Source of the DNA: Celeribacter ethanolicus
GTDB taxonomy: Bacteria; Pseudomonadota; Alphaproteobacteria; Rhodobacterales; Rhodobacteraceae
DNA: 64,000 nucleotides
Assembly (NCBI RefSeq): GCF_001550095.1
Contig: NZ_LRUC01000041.1
Span: 33,915-97,914 of the forward strand
Direction of reading: 5' to 3'
The notes beneath the pieces were generated by a model that did not search any database, had not been told where the DNA came from, and saw only the letters and a list, made by a program, of their open reading frames with translations. The stretch's first letter is position 1, and each line of letters begins with the position of its first letter. The position numbers and the translations under genes were made by a program. Below are positions 37,000-46,218 of the stretch, one piece after another.

Positions 37000-38052
37000 T
37001 CACGCCGGGACCTGGACGAGAATCTTGACCTGAGATTTTTCCGCCACGAGGGCCTCGAACCCCTGATCGACGATCTCGTCGATGGAGATGCGCTTGGTCA
37101 CCAGTTTGCCGGCGCTGAAATAGCCCTGGGTCATAAGCTCCATCACCGCCGGATAGATGTTGCGATAGGCGATGGTGCCCAGAAGCTGCCGCTCCTTCAG
37201 CACGGCGGTGTTGGGTTGGAACGCAGCATCGCCTTCCCAGATCGACACGATCAGGGTCTGGCCCTCGTGCCGCGTGCTGTCGATGCATTGCGGCAGAACG
37301 CGCGGCACCCCGGTCACTTCGAAGGCCACGTTGACGCCGCCGGTGGCCGCGCGGATCGTCTCCACCGGATCGGTCGACATCGGGTCGATGGCGCTGGTCG
37401 CGCCCAATTCTAAAGCCTTTTCGCGGCGCTCGGGCGAGGGTTCGACCACATGGATCTGGGCGGCACCGGCGACGCGCAGCGCCTCGACGACCAAGAGACC
37501 GATCGGACCCGCCCCAAAGACCGCGGCCGTGTCGCCAGCCTTGATCTTGGACATGCGCACCGCGTGGAGTGCGACGGCCGCCGGTTCGACCAACGCGCCT
37601 TGCTCCATCGACAGGGCGTCTGGCATTTTGTGCACCATGCCTGCGGGCACGACCGAGAAGGCGGCAAAGCCACCATGGCCGCCCGAAAGGCCGACAAAGC
37701 CGAGGCTGTCACAGAGATTGTATTTGCCCTCATGACAGGCGGGGCAGGTGCCGCAGGCAAAGATCGGTTCGATGGCAACCCGGTCGCCAACCGCAAGCCC
37801 GGTCACACCCGCACCCAATTCGGTGATCTCGCCACAATATTCGTGGCCCATGGTGATCGGCGCCTTGTCATGGCTGAGCGGGTGCTCCTCGTCCACGGGG
37901 ACGAAAATCGGCCCGGCGAGATATTCGTGCAGGTCGCTGCCGCAAATTCCGGTCCAGGCCACCTTGATCTTGACCTCGCCCGCTGCGGGGGAGGGTTCGG
38001 GGATGTCTTCGACGCGGATATCTTTGACGCCATGCCAGCGTGCTGCTTTCAT
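37000..38052 (-). CDS. Zinc-dependent alcohol dehydrogenase, (R,R)-butanediol dehydrogenase-like
   Basis: A 350-residue medium-chain dehydrogenase. Catalytic zinc ligands appear in GICGSDLHEY and GHEYCGEI, structural-zinc cysteines in FACGTCPACHEGKYNLC, and the NAD motif in VFGAGPIGLLVVEALRVAG. The insertion HEYLAGPIFVPVDEEHPLS is typical of 2,3-butanediol dehydrogenases. It follows the flavin monooxygenase gene after 68 bases and is probably co-transcribed with it. Acetoin/butanediol or another secondary alcohol may be the substrate. Confidence 0.9.
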   Translation of the reverse strand: MKAARWHGVKDIRVEDIPEPSPAAGEVKIKVAWTGICGSDLHEYLAGPIFVPVDEEHPLSHDKAPITMGHEYCGEITELGAGVTGLAVGDRVAIEPIFACGTCPACHEGKYNLCDSLGFVGLSGGHGGFAAFSVVPAGMVHKMPDALSMEQGALVEPAAVALHAVRMSKIKAGDTAAVFGAGPIGLLVVEALRVAGAAQIHVVEPSPERREKALELGATSAIDPMSTDPVETIRAATGGVNVAFEVTGVPRVLPQCIDSTRHEGQTLIVSIWEGDAAFQPNTAVLKERQLLGTIAYRNIYPAVMELMTQGYFSAGKLVTKRISIDEIVDQGFEALVAEKSQVKILVQVPA

Positions 38053-38120
38053 TGTGGTTCTCCTTAGGTTCGTAAAGTCTGCGCCCGGGCCGGGAAGAAA
38101 GCCCGGGCGCGCGATGCGCA

Positions 38121-39920
38121 TCACGACAGGTGATGCACCTCCTGAAGGCCGTAAACGGGGGTCTCGATCCCCTCCAGACGGGCTTTCAATTGCAGGGCGA
38201 GGTAGAGCGAATAGTGGCGCGACTGGTGCAGGTTGCCGCCCATGAACCAGAGGTGTTCCTGTTGGGTCGGTTTCCACATGTTGCGCTGTTCGCCTTCCCA
38301 CGGGCCGGGGTCCTTGGTGGTGTCAGAACCGAGGCCCCAGACCTTGCCGATCTTATCCGCGACCTCCGGGCTGATCAGATCCGCGGCCCAGCCGTTCATC
38401 GATCCGAACCCGGTGGCCAGCACCACCAGATCGGCGGGCAGGCGGGTGCCGTCGGTCAAAACGACCGCGTCTTCCTCGAAATGATCGACGCCGCCTTTGG
38501 CGAGTTTGACCTCTCCGTCGATGATCAACTGGCTGGCGCCCACGTCGATGTAATAGCCGGAGCCGCGTCGCAGGTATTTCATGAACAGGCCCGACCCGTC
38601 ATCGCCCCAGTCGAGATCGAAACCGGCTTTTTCCAGTCCTTTGTAGAACTCCGCGTCGCGTTCGCGCATCTGGTCGTAGAGCGGGATCTGGAATTCATGC
38701 ATGATCTTGTAGGGCAGGGAGGCAAAGATCATGTCGGCCTTTTCGGTGGTCACGCCGTTGGCGACCGCCTCTTCGGAATAAAGCGCACCGAGGCCGATCT
38801 CCATCAGACTGTCCGAGCGCACGATATGGGTCGAGGACCGCTGCACCATCGTCACATCGGCATCGCCCTCCCAGAGCGCGGCACAGATGTCATGCGCGGA
38901 GTTGTTCGAGCCGATGACGACGACATTTTTGCCGGCCCAGTCATCGGGTCCCTCATGCTGCGAAGAATGCTGGATCGTGCCTTTGAAGCGCTCCATGCCG
39001 GGAAATTGCGGCATGTTCGGTTTGCCCGACATGCCCGTGGCAAGCACAAGCTGGGTGGGGCGCAGCGTGACCTCTTCGCCGTCGCGGTTGACCTTGACCT
39101 CCCAAGTGCCTGAGGCCTCGTCATAGCTGGCTTTCTGGACGTCGGAACGGGTCCAGTAATTGATCTCCATGACCTTGGTGTACATCTCCAGCCAGTCGCC
39201 GACCTTGTCCTTGGGCGTGAACACCGGCCAGTTGTCGGGGAACTTGATGTAGGGCAGGTGGTCGTACCAGATCGGATCGTGCAGGCAGAGCGACTTGTAG
39301 CGCGAGCGCCATTGGTCGCCGGGGCGATCATGTTTGTCCAGAACGATGGCCGGGACGCCCAATTGACGCAGCCGTGCCCCAAGCGCGATGCCGCCCTGAC
39401 CGCCGCCGATGATGACGACATAGGGCTGGGTGCCATAGCCCAGATCGGCCTCCTCCGCCTCTCGGCGTTCTTTCCACGAACTGCGGTTCTTTTTGGCGCC
39501 GTGCTCTGCGCCCATCGGGCGGCGTTTGCCCCGGTTTTCCTCGAAGCCCTTGAGCTCTTGCAGGGCGGTCAGCAACGTCCAGATCCGACCGTCGCGCATC
39601 CGCATTAATCCCCAACCACGCCCGGTCGCGGTTTCGAATGTGAGCCAAGCCGTGATGACGCCGTCCTCCTCGGCGGGCATCTCGCCTGACTGAATCTCGA
39701 ACTTGCCCGGACGGGTGTGGTCAAGCTGACTGCGCAGCATATCCGCCACGCCCTCGGGGCCTTCGACCGTCTTCAGGTTCCAGCTGACCGCAACGAGATC
39801 GCGCCAATAGCTGTCGGTCGCGAACAGCCCCGCGGCGCGGTCGATATCGCCGCCCTCCAATGCGGCGTTCAGGCTGTCCAGCAGCTCCTGAGTCTGGGTG
39901 GTGGTTGAACTGTCGAGCAT
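38121..39920 (-). CDS. Flavin-containing monooxygenase with N-terminal NTF2-like domain
   Basis: A 599-residue protein. Residues 1-140 look like a SnoaL/NTF2-type domain (DSLNAALEGGDIDRAAGLFATDSYWRDLVA). Residues about 170-580 are a class B flavin monooxygenase: FAD motif IIGGGQGGIALGARLRQLG, FMO fingerprint FKGTIQHSSQH, NADPH motif VVIGSNNSAHDIC and ATGFGSMNG. It might oxygenate a ketone or heteroatom. It is first in a pair with the butanediol dehydrogenase-like gene, an arrangement that fits ketone/alcohol degradation, and the AcoR-like regulator lies upstream in the same direction. Confidence 0.88.
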   Translation of the reverse strand: MLDSSTTTQTQELLDSLNAALEGGDIDRAAGLFATDSYWRDLVAVSWNLKTVEGPEGVADMLRSQLDHTRPGKFEIQSGEMPAEEDGVITAWLTFETATGRGWGLMRMRDGRIWTLLTALQELKGFEENRGKRRPMGAEHGAKKNRSSWKERREAEEADLGYGTQPYVVIIGGGQGGIALGARLRQLGVPAIVLDKHDRPGDQWRSRYKSLCLHDPIWYDHLPYIKFPDNWPVFTPKDKVGDWLEMYTKVMEINYWTRSDVQKASYDEASGTWEVKVNRDGEEVTLRPTQLVLATGMSGKPNMPQFPGMERFKGTIQHSSQHEGPDDWAGKNVVVIGSNNSAHDICAALWEGDADVTMVQRSSTHIVRSDSLMEIGLGALYSEEAVANGVTTEKADMIFASLPYKIMHEFQIPLYDQMRERDAEFYKGLEKAGFDLDWGDDGSGLFMKYLRRGSGYYIDVGASQLIIDGEVKLAKGGVDHFEEDAVVLTDGTRLPADLVVLATGFGSMNGWAADLISPEVADKIGKVWGLGSDTTKDPGPWEGEQRNMWKPTQQEHLWFMGGNLHQSRHYSLYLALQLKARLEGIETPVYGLQEVHHLS

Positions 39921-40031
39921 CGCAACTCCTCCTCTGTGCGTGTGTTCAGAAGAAGTATGGGGTGCGAAAATTGCGGCGATCTACGTGCGCGATGGCTGTG
40001 GGTGACAGAAAAACAATCGTTGCAGCGCAGC

Positions 40032-40060
40032 ATGTTGCGCGCGCAACGCCTGCGCAACAT
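40032..40060. repeat. Nested palindromes upstream of the flavin monooxygenase gene
   Basis: Arms ATGTTGCGC and GCGCAACAT are perfectly complementary over an 11-base centre. Inside lies the 14-base palindrome GTTGCGCGCGCAAC (40034-40047). The element is 112-140 bases before the monooxygenase start and 1 base past the regulator stop, so it can be an activator site or part of a terminator. Confidence 0.6.
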
Positions 40061-40061
40061 C

Positions 40062-41867
40062 TCACTCGGGCGGGCGCAACCCGGCGGCTCGCATCCGGCG
40101 CAGGATGGTCGAGCGGTTGACCCCGAAGCGGCGCGCGGCGCGGGCCATGTTCCAGTCGCAGGCGACCAAAACCTGCTCCAGCGTGTCCCATGGGTTTGTC
40201 GATGCGGGCGACCCGTCGGCAGGGTCGGCCACGACCGGATGGGGCAGATCGGGCAGATCGATCACCGAGCCGACGCAGAGCGCGGCGGCGGTGTCGAGCA
40301 CCTGTTCAAGCTCGCGGATGTTGCCGGGCCAGGTGCGCCCCATCAATTCGGCGCGTGCAGACGGCGACAGGCGCACCGCGTCGGCGGTATGGCGCCGCAG
40401 ATGGCGCGACATCAGCCAGTCGAGATCGCGTCGCATTCGGAGCGGGGGCACGGTGAGGTTGCAGCCCGCCAAACGGTGAAACAGCGTGCGGGGCAGGGGG
40501 ATGCGGGCCGGATCGAGACAGCTTGTCGAAAGCGTGCGCAAATCGGGCCTGCGGTCGAGCAATCCGCTCAGGGCGATGGCGGTCTCCTCGCTCAACTCCT
40601 CGATCCGACGCAGCAAAAGCGTCGTCAGGCTCACCGAGTCGAGACAAAGATCGGCGATGTCCTCGGGGCGCAGTGTGGCGCATTCGAGGCTCATGAACCC
40701 TTGCGCTTTGCTCATCATATGGATCGCGCGGGCGAGTTTGGTTTTTCCGGTGCCGGTCTCGCCGGTGATCAAAAGCGGTACGGTGGAGGGGGCCAGCCGT
40801 TCGGCCTGTTCCAAAAGACGGGCCATGTTCGGGTCGCCGCCGGTCAGCCCGGCCAGCGCACCACCGAGTGTTCCACTCAGGGCGCCTTTCTGTGCGCCTT
40901 TCTGTGTCCCGGTCTGCCGTGCCCCGTGGCGGCTTTGATGCGGTGCCTTGGGCGCGATGGCATGGGCGAACAACGCTCCGCCGTCACGCATCTCGATCAC
41001 CCGCTCTTCGGTGGGGCGGTCGCGCATCAGATCCGGCAGGTCATCGACGCTTACGCTCAGAACCTCGTCGATCCGCCGCCCGAGAATTTGCCCTGTTTCG
41101 GGGAACAACCGCCGCGCCGCGCGGGTATAGCCCAGCACCCGCCCCGAGCCGTCCAGCCGCACGGCGGCCTCGGGATCGACGTCCAGAAATTCCGGGCTCG
41201 ACGACAGGCGCAACACCCAGTCACGTGGGCTTTCGGCCATCAGATTGGCCATTTCGACGCGGCGCGCGGCGGAGGTGACGAGGCTCATCGCCAGATTCTG
41301 GCTGCTTTTGGGGGTGGGAGAGCGCAGGAGTGAAATGTCGAGCACGGCGGCCAATTGTCCGAGACTGTCAAAGATCGGCGCGGCGGTGCAGGACAGCGCC
41401 ACATGGGCATTGCCGAAATGGTCGTCCTGATGCACGGTCACCGGTTCTTGCGTGACGATACAGGCGCCAACCCCGCAGGTTCCGGCGAGATCCTCGGACC
41501 AGTTCGATCCGAGATAAAGCCCGGCGCTGCGCAGGTCCTCGGTGAACAGGTCGTCGCCGAAGTAATCGACGCAGACACCCTCGGCATTTGTCAGCAGCAG
41601 CACGTAGTTTTGGCCGGCGACCTGACGAAACAGAGATTGCAGCCCCGAGCGTGCCGCCGCGATCATACATTCGGCCTGCTTGCGGTGATCGCGCAACTCG
41701 GTCTCTGTGACGATATGCGCCGGATCGGTGCGCATCGGGTCCATGCCGTAGACCTCGACACAGCGCCGCCAAGAGGCCGAGACAATACTGTCCCGCCCGG
41801 TCTGGCCGCCCTCGAGCACCTGCCCGATCTCTTCGACATGGCGTGCGTGTTTCATGGCTTTTATCAT
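40062..41867 (-). CDS. AcoR-like enhancer-binding-protein-type regulator without GAFTGA loop
   Basis: A 601-residue regulator with a GAF-type sensor (about residues 60-220), a PAS-like segment, an AAA+ region with Walker A GETGTGKT near 385, and a Fis-type HTH at the C-terminus (LVACDWNMARAARRFGVNRSTILRRMRAAG). The AAA+ region is short: the GAFTGA loop that contacts sigma-54 is absent between ECATLR and LLRRIEEL, and Walker B is not recognisable. It may act with sigma-70, as known for some Rhodobacter relatives. Start at 41867 is tentative; 41855 is possible. It probably controls the monooxygenase/dehydrogenase genes, perhaps also the divergent TRAP operon. Confidence 0.85.
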   Translation of the reverse strand: MIKAMKHARHVEEIGQVLEGGQTGRDSIVSASWRRCVEVYGMDPMRTDPAHIVTETELRDHRKQAECMIAAARSGLQSLFRQVAGQNYVLLLTNAEGVCVDYFGDDLFTEDLRSAGLYLGSNWSEDLAGTCGVGACIVTQEPVTVHQDDHFGNAHVALSCTAAPIFDSLGQLAAVLDISLLRSPTPKSSQNLAMSLVTSAARRVEMANLMAESPRDWVLRLSSSPEFLDVDPEAAVRLDGSGRVLGYTRAARRLFPETGQILGRRIDEVLSVSVDDLPDLMRDRPTEERVIEMRDGGALFAHAIAPKAPHQSRHGARQTGTQKGAQKGALSGTLGGALAGLTGGDPNMARLLEQAERLAPSTVPLLITGETGTGKTKLARAIHMMSKAQGFMSLECATLRPEDIADLCLDSVSLTTLLLRRIEELSEETAIALSGLLDRRPDLRTLSTSCLDPARIPLPRTLFHRLAGCNLTVPPLRMRRDLDWLMSRHLRRHTADAVRLSPSARAELMGRTWPGNIRELEQVLDTAAALCVGSVIDLPDLPHPVVADPADGSPASTNPWDTLEQVLVACDWNMARAARRFGVNRSTILRRMRAAGLRPPE

Positions 41868-42285
41868 GACGCGCCATGCGTGACGCGTCGCCTCCCGGCG
41901 GGAGTGTAGCACATGATGCGCGCGAACCCAGAGGGGACAATGGTCTAAGATGCCGTGCGAAGCGGGCTGGATTGCACCAGCGCCTCTCTTAGCGATTGGG
42001 CCACACCTCTGCCTGAGTCTTCCGCGGCAGAGATTTGTTTGAAAAGGCACAAGGGATGTGAAGCGCTCCGGCAAGCGTGATGTTGGGTTGCATCTTGACG
42101 CTTTTTTCCGCCATATGCGCAACAAATCTGCAATCCGGCGCCGTTTTCCGCAGCTAAAATGCTTTTCCTCAGGTCTTCACGAGGGTCTTCGAACTGCATC
42201 ATGTGACGCCAGACCGGCGCGTCGGAGTGGGTCTTGTAACGGGCGCCGGTGCGCGCTCTTCTTTTGCTTGTCTGGGAGGACATCT
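41868..42285. other. Divergent promoter region between AcoR-like and second TRAP operon
   Basis: About 420 bases without a gene. It must hold promoters for both divergent units. A frame continuing the regulator upstream is open here but has no domain similarity. No clear sigma-54 element was found. Confidence 0.45.
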
Positions 42286-43266
42286 ATGACATCCTTTATG
42301 AAAGCGGCAGCATTCGCTGCGGCAACTCTTACTGCGCTTCCGGCCATGGCGGATATTGATCCCGTCACCCTGCGTCTGGCGCATGTGGTCAACGAACAGG
42401 ACGCCTATCACACCGCCGCCGTGAAGTTTCAGGAACTGGTCTCCGAGCGCTCTGACGGCGCGATCACCGTCGAGATTTTCCCGAACGCCACGCTGGGCGA
42501 CGAGCGCACTTTGCTCGAAGGCATGCAAATCGGCACGGTTGACATGGGTATCATCACCAACGGTCCTGTCGCGAACTTCCTCGAAGATATCGCCGTTTTC
42601 GAGCTGCCGTTCCTCTTCCCCTCTCCCGAAGCGGCCTACAGCGTCCTTGATGGGGAAATCGGCCAGGAGCTTTTGGGTCGCCTCGAAGAGGTCAATCTCA
42701 AAGGTCTCGCCTATGCCGAGCGCGGGTTCCGCAACCTGACCAATTCGAAGCGCCCGGTGAACACGCCTGCCGATCTCGACGGGCTGCGCATCCGTGTGAT
42801 GGAAAACCCGGTCTATATCGACAGCTTCCGTGAACTGGGGGCCGACGCGATCCCGATGGCCTGGACCGAGGCCCTGACCGGCATGCAGCAAAACACCATC
42901 GACGGCCAGGAAAACCCGGTCGGTGTGGTCTATTCCTTCAAGCTGAACGAAACCCAGACCAACATGACCATGACGCGTCACACCTACGCGCCGGCGATCT
43001 TTGTGATGGGCATGTCGAAATGGAACCAGCTCTCTGAAGAGACGCAGGGCATCATCGCAGCCGCGGCACAAGAGGCGGCGGAATACGAGCGCGCGCTCAA
43101 CGCCGAGCTTGAAGAAGAGCAACTGGCCGCCCTCAAAGACGCGGGCATGAATGTGGTTGAAGATGCGGACCTCGCGGCCTTCTCCGCGGCTGTGCAGCCG
43201 GTCTATGATAAATACGGCGAGAAATTCGGCGACTATCTGCCGCGCATCCAAGAGGCGCTGAAGTAA
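42286..43266 (+). CDS. TRAP transporter substrate-binding protein (DctP), second system
   Basis: A 326-residue periplasmic protein with a signal peptide (residues 1-22, AAAFAAATLTALPAMA). DctP landmarks are LRLAHVVNEQDAYHTAAVKF, GAITVEIFPNATLGDERTLLEGMQIGTVDMGI, and the substrate arginine in LDGLRIRVMENPVY. GGGAGGA precedes the ATG. It is of the classical DctP/SiaP type, clearly distinct from the first system's binding protein. Likely ligand is a carboxylate, possibly a hydroxy or keto acid tied to the neighbouring oxidoreductases. Confidence 0.93.
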   Translation: MTSFMKAAAFAAATLTALPAMADIDPVTLRLAHVVNEQDAYHTAAVKFQELVSERSDGAITVEIFPNATLGDERTLLEGMQIGTVDMGIITNGPVANFLEDIAVFELPFLFPSPEAAYSVLDGEIGQELLGRLEEVNLKGLAYAERGFRNLTNSKRPVNTPADLDGLRIRVMENPVYIDSFRELGADAIPMAWTEALTGMQQNTIDGQENPVGVVYSFKLNETQTNMTMTRHTYAPAIFVMGMSKWNQLSEETQGIIAAAAQEAAEYERALNAELEEEQLAALKDAGMNVVEDADLAAFSAAVQPVYDKYGEKFGDYLPRIQEALK

Positions 43267-43267
43267 G

Positions 43268-43810
43268 ATGCTCAAAGGGCTGGCGTGGCTGGACAGACTG
43301 GTGGGGACACTCCTCAAACCCGTGGTTTTCGCGGGTATGGCGGGACTGACGGCGGTGATCACGCTTCAGATCGTGTCGCGGGTGTTCTTCACTTCGGTGG
43401 GCTGGACGGAAGAGGTCGCGAGATTTCTGCTGATCTGGATCACCTTTCTCGGCGCTGCGCTGGCCTATCAACAGGGGCGGCATATCGCGGTCACGGTTCT
43501 GCGTGACAACCTGCCGCCCGCGTTGCGCCGGATCGTCTCCGGCGCGGCGGTTCTGGTCACGATCGTGTTCCTCCTGACGTTGGCCAAAATCGGCTGGCAA
43601 TATATGAACATGCAGAGTTTTCAAAAATCGCCCTCATTGCGGCTCAGCATGACCTATGTCTATGCCGTCATGCCCTTTGCCGCGCTGGTCATGGCGGGGT
43701 TGTCGGTGATCGACCTGATCCGGCTTTTGGCCGGACAGCCAATGCGAGAGGCCCATAGTGAAATCGACAGTGATGTCGATCAGAATGCGGCGCAGGAGAC
43801 AGTACAATGA
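43268..43810 (+). CDS. TRAP transporter small permease (DctQ), second system
   Basis: A 180-residue membrane protein with four helices and the DctQ-type segment VFFTSVGWTEEVARFLLIWITFLGAALAYQQGRHIAV, which is well conserved in the family. It starts one base after the binding-protein stop and overlaps DctM by ATGA. The C-terminal tail is acidic and polar. Confidence 0.93.
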   Translation: MLKGLAWLDRLVGTLLKPVVFAGMAGLTAVITLQIVSRVFFTSVGWTEEVARFLLIWITFLGAALAYQQGRHIAVTVLRDNLPPALRRIVSGAAVLVTIVFLLTLAKIGWQYMNMQSFQKSPSLRLSMTYVYAVMPFAALVMAGLSVIDLIRLLAGQPMREAHSEIDSDVDQNAAQETVQ

Positions 43811-45054
43811 GCCTCGTGCTTGCCGGCCTTTTCGCTCTTTTCCTGCTTCTGGGCATTCCGGTCGCCATCGTGATCGGCGCGGCGACCATGAGCGCGCTTA
43901 ACCTCTCCGGCGTGCCTTTGATGGTCGTGCCGCAGCAGATGTTCTCCGGTATCAATTCCTTCGCGCTTGTTGCCGTGCCAATGTTCGTTCTGGCGGGCGA
44001 TGTCATGGCGCAGGGCGAAATTTCCAAACGCCTTGTGGCCTTTGCCGACAGCATGTTCGGCTTTATCAAAGGCGGGCTCTCTATCGTCTCCGTGCTTGCA
44101 GGCATGTTCTTTGCCGCAATCTCGGGCTCCGGTGCGGCGACAACCGCCGCCGTGGGCGCCAGCCTCGTGCCGGAACTGAAGCGCAAAGGCTATGATCCGG
44201 CGTCCGCCGCCTCGCTCATTGCCGCAGCGGGCACCATCGGCGTGGTGATCCCGCCGTCCGTGCCGATGATCATCTATGCTGTGATCGCGCAGGAATCCGT
44301 GCGCGAGTTGTTTCTGAACGGTTTTATCCCCGGCATCGCCATGGGCGTGGGGCTGATCTTTATTGCGCTCATTCAAGGCCACCGCCGCGCCTATCCGCGC
44401 GGGACCGCGTTCAACCTGAAAACCATTGGCCGCACCTTTGTTTCGGCCAGCTGGGGGCTGATAGCGCCGCTGATCATTCTCGGCGGGATATTTTCGGGCA
44501 TTTTCACCCCGTCCGAAGCCGCCGTGATTGCGGTGGATTACGCCATCCTCGTGTCGCTTTTCATCTACCGCGACCTGACCCTGAAACAGCTTTATCGCAT
44601 CATCATCCGTGCAGGCGTCACCACCTCCGTCATCATGTTTGTGATTGCGGCCTCCTCGATCCTGAGCTGGACGCTGTCAAGCTGGCAGGTGCCGAACCAG
44701 ATCGCCACTGCGGCACTGTCGTTGTCCTCCAATACCTACGTGCTGTTGCTTCTGGTGATGGCGGTGATCCTCGTGGCGGGCGTCTTCCTTGAAACCGCCT
44801 CTGCCCTGATCATCCTGACCCCGATGCTCTTGCCTCTCGCGGCGCAGCTCGGTCTGAGCACCGTGCATTTCGGCATCATCATCGTGGTCGGCCTAGCCAT
44901 TGGCATGGTCACGCCGCCGGTTGCGATCAACCTCTTTGTCGCCTCCACAACGGCGCGTCTGCCGATCGAACGCATTGCCCGCGCGGTTCTGCCCTATCTC
45001 GGGATGCTGTTGTTTGTGTATCTCATGATCGCCTTCGTGCCGATCCTGATCTGA
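43807..45054 (+). CDS. TRAP transporter large permease (DctM), second system
   Basis: A 415-residue transporter with about 12 helices. Landmarks are FAAISGSGAATTAAVGASLVPELKRKGY, AAGTIGVVIPPSVPMIIYAV, and IFTPSEAAVIAVDYA. It ends the second TRAP operon. Closer to the classical C4-dicarboxylate DctM type than the first system's permease. Confidence 0.95.
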   Translation: MSLVLAGLFALFLLLGIPVAIVIGAATMSALNLSGVPLMVVPQQMFSGINSFALVAVPMFVLAGDVMAQGEISKRLVAFADSMFGFIKGGLSIVSVLAGMFFAAISGSGAATTAAVGASLVPELKRKGYDPASAASLIAAAGTIGVVIPPSVPMIIYAVIAQESVRELFLNGFIPGIAMGVGLIFIALIQGHRRAYPRGTAFNLKTIGRTFVSASWGLIAPLIILGGIFSGIFTPSEAAVIAVDYAILVSLFIYRDLTLKQLYRIIIRAGVTTSVIMFVIAASSILSWTLSSWQVPNQIATAALSLSSNTYVLLLLVMAVILVAGVFLETASALIILTPMLLPLAAQLGLSTVHFGIIIVVGLAIGMVTPPVAINLFVASTTARLPIERIARAVLPYLGMLLFVYLMIAFVPILI

Positions 45055-45537
45055 AGCCTGCTCTGTCGCACCCCTGTCGCGCAGCCCTCGATGTGGGACG
45101 CTGGCTATTCTGATCCCCGCCATCCTTGAGTTGAAACGAGATGCGCCTCAGATCGACGTTTCACTTGAGACCGCGCCTTCCGCTTGCGCTTGGCGGATGT
45201 TCTGCACCTTGCTGCGCCAACGGGACGGCGATTTGATCACCGGCGTCGAAGGGCTTGCGGGGGACAACAGGGACAAGGCCGTGACCGCGATCCAGACGCT
45301 GGCGTATTGGCGATCTGAGGAGCTTATCTTCTCCGTGTTTCGGACATGGATGACCAGAGGTCGAGTGGCAGGACTGTGAGGCGAATCCGTAGGCGCATGC
45401 GTTCTGGAGCTTACGCTCCCCAAATAGTAAGCACGTTCTAAGGTGCATGGGGAGCACACGAAAGGCAAACGGAGCATCGCCCTGCGTCGCAGTCAGGACC
45501 GTCACCACGATGCTCCCAAACAGCCGTAAATCCAGGC
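45055..45537. other. Intergenic region after the second TRAP operon
   Basis: About 480 bases between convergent units. One 82-codon frame (45131-45379) starts at an ATG but has no good ribosome site or family likeness. No clear terminator was seen. Confidence 0.45.
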
Positions 45538-46218
45538 TCAGACTTCCAGCACATAGCCAAAGCCACGCACATTGCGGATCATCTTTTCATCGAACGGACC
45601 GTCTGCCTTACGTCTCAGATAGGCTATATAGACCTCGACGATGTTCGTGTTCGGATCGAAATTCTTGCCCCAGACGCCGGACAAGATGTCCATCCGGCTC
45701 ACGACGCTCCCGGCATTGTCGGCCAGATATTTCAAAAGGGCGAATTCGGTTGGCGTCAGGCCAAGTTCCCGACCTTCGCGTTGTACGGATTTATGTGTCA
45801 GATCGAACTCGAACACACCACAGGACAGGGTTCCGTTCTTTTCCGAAATACCGCCTTCGCGTCGCCGCAGCAGTGCCTCGAGACGCAACAACAACTCTTC
45901 GAACGAAAACGGCTTGGTGATGTAATCATCTGCGCCAGACCGCAAACCCGCCAGTTTGTCTTCGAGAGAATCCTTTGCCGTAAGCATCAGGATAAAGAGA
46001 TCGGGATGAGTGTCCCGCAGGGTTTCGCAGAGGATCGCGCCCTCTGCATCCGGCAACATGCGATCAAGAATGATAAGCGACACCTGCCGTTCCGCAAGCA
46101 CCTCCCACATCGCCGCCGCAGAATTTGCGTGTCGGACGTTATAGCCTTCGTTCGTCAGCCCGAGCAGGATGAAATCCGCGATTTCGTCGTCATCTTCTAC
46201 CAGAAGAATATCATGCAT
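45538..46218 (-). CDS. OmpR/PhoB-family response regulator
   Basis: A 226-residue regulator. Receiver domain residues 1-120 with acidic pocket DDDE, phospho-acceptor Asp in ILDRMLPD, Thr in MLTAKD and Lys in KPFSFEELL. The winged-helix domain (LTPTEFALLKYLADNAGSVVSRMDILSGVW, then VEVYIAYLRRKAD) ends the protein. Its start overlaps the kinase end by 8 bases, so kinase and regulator are made together. Target genes are unknown; the divergent glycosyltransferase operon is a candidate. Confidence 0.94.
   Translation of the reverse strand: MHDILLVEDDDEIADFILLGLTNEGYNVRHANSAAAMWEVLAERQVSLIILDRMLPDAEGAILCETLRDTHPDLFILMLTAKDSLEDKLAGLRSGADDYITKPFSFEELLLRLEALLRRREGGISEKNGTLSCGVFEFDLTHKSVQREGRELGLTPTEFALLKYLADNAGSVVSRMDILSGVWGKNFDPNTNIVEVYIAYLRRKADGPFDEKMIRNVRGFGYVLEV

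Noticed and set aside
39921..40031. Possible sigma-54 promoter before the flavin monooxygenase
   Set aside because: No GG and GC pair with the required 10-base spacing and flanking context was found.
41868..42125. N-terminal extension of the AcoR-like regulator
   Set aside because: Adds about 86 residues without similarity and with unlikely composition; the usual AcoR start aligns with 41867 or 41855.
45131..45379. 82-codon frame after the second TRAP operon
   Set aside because: No ribosome site and no recognisable family; treated as intergenic.
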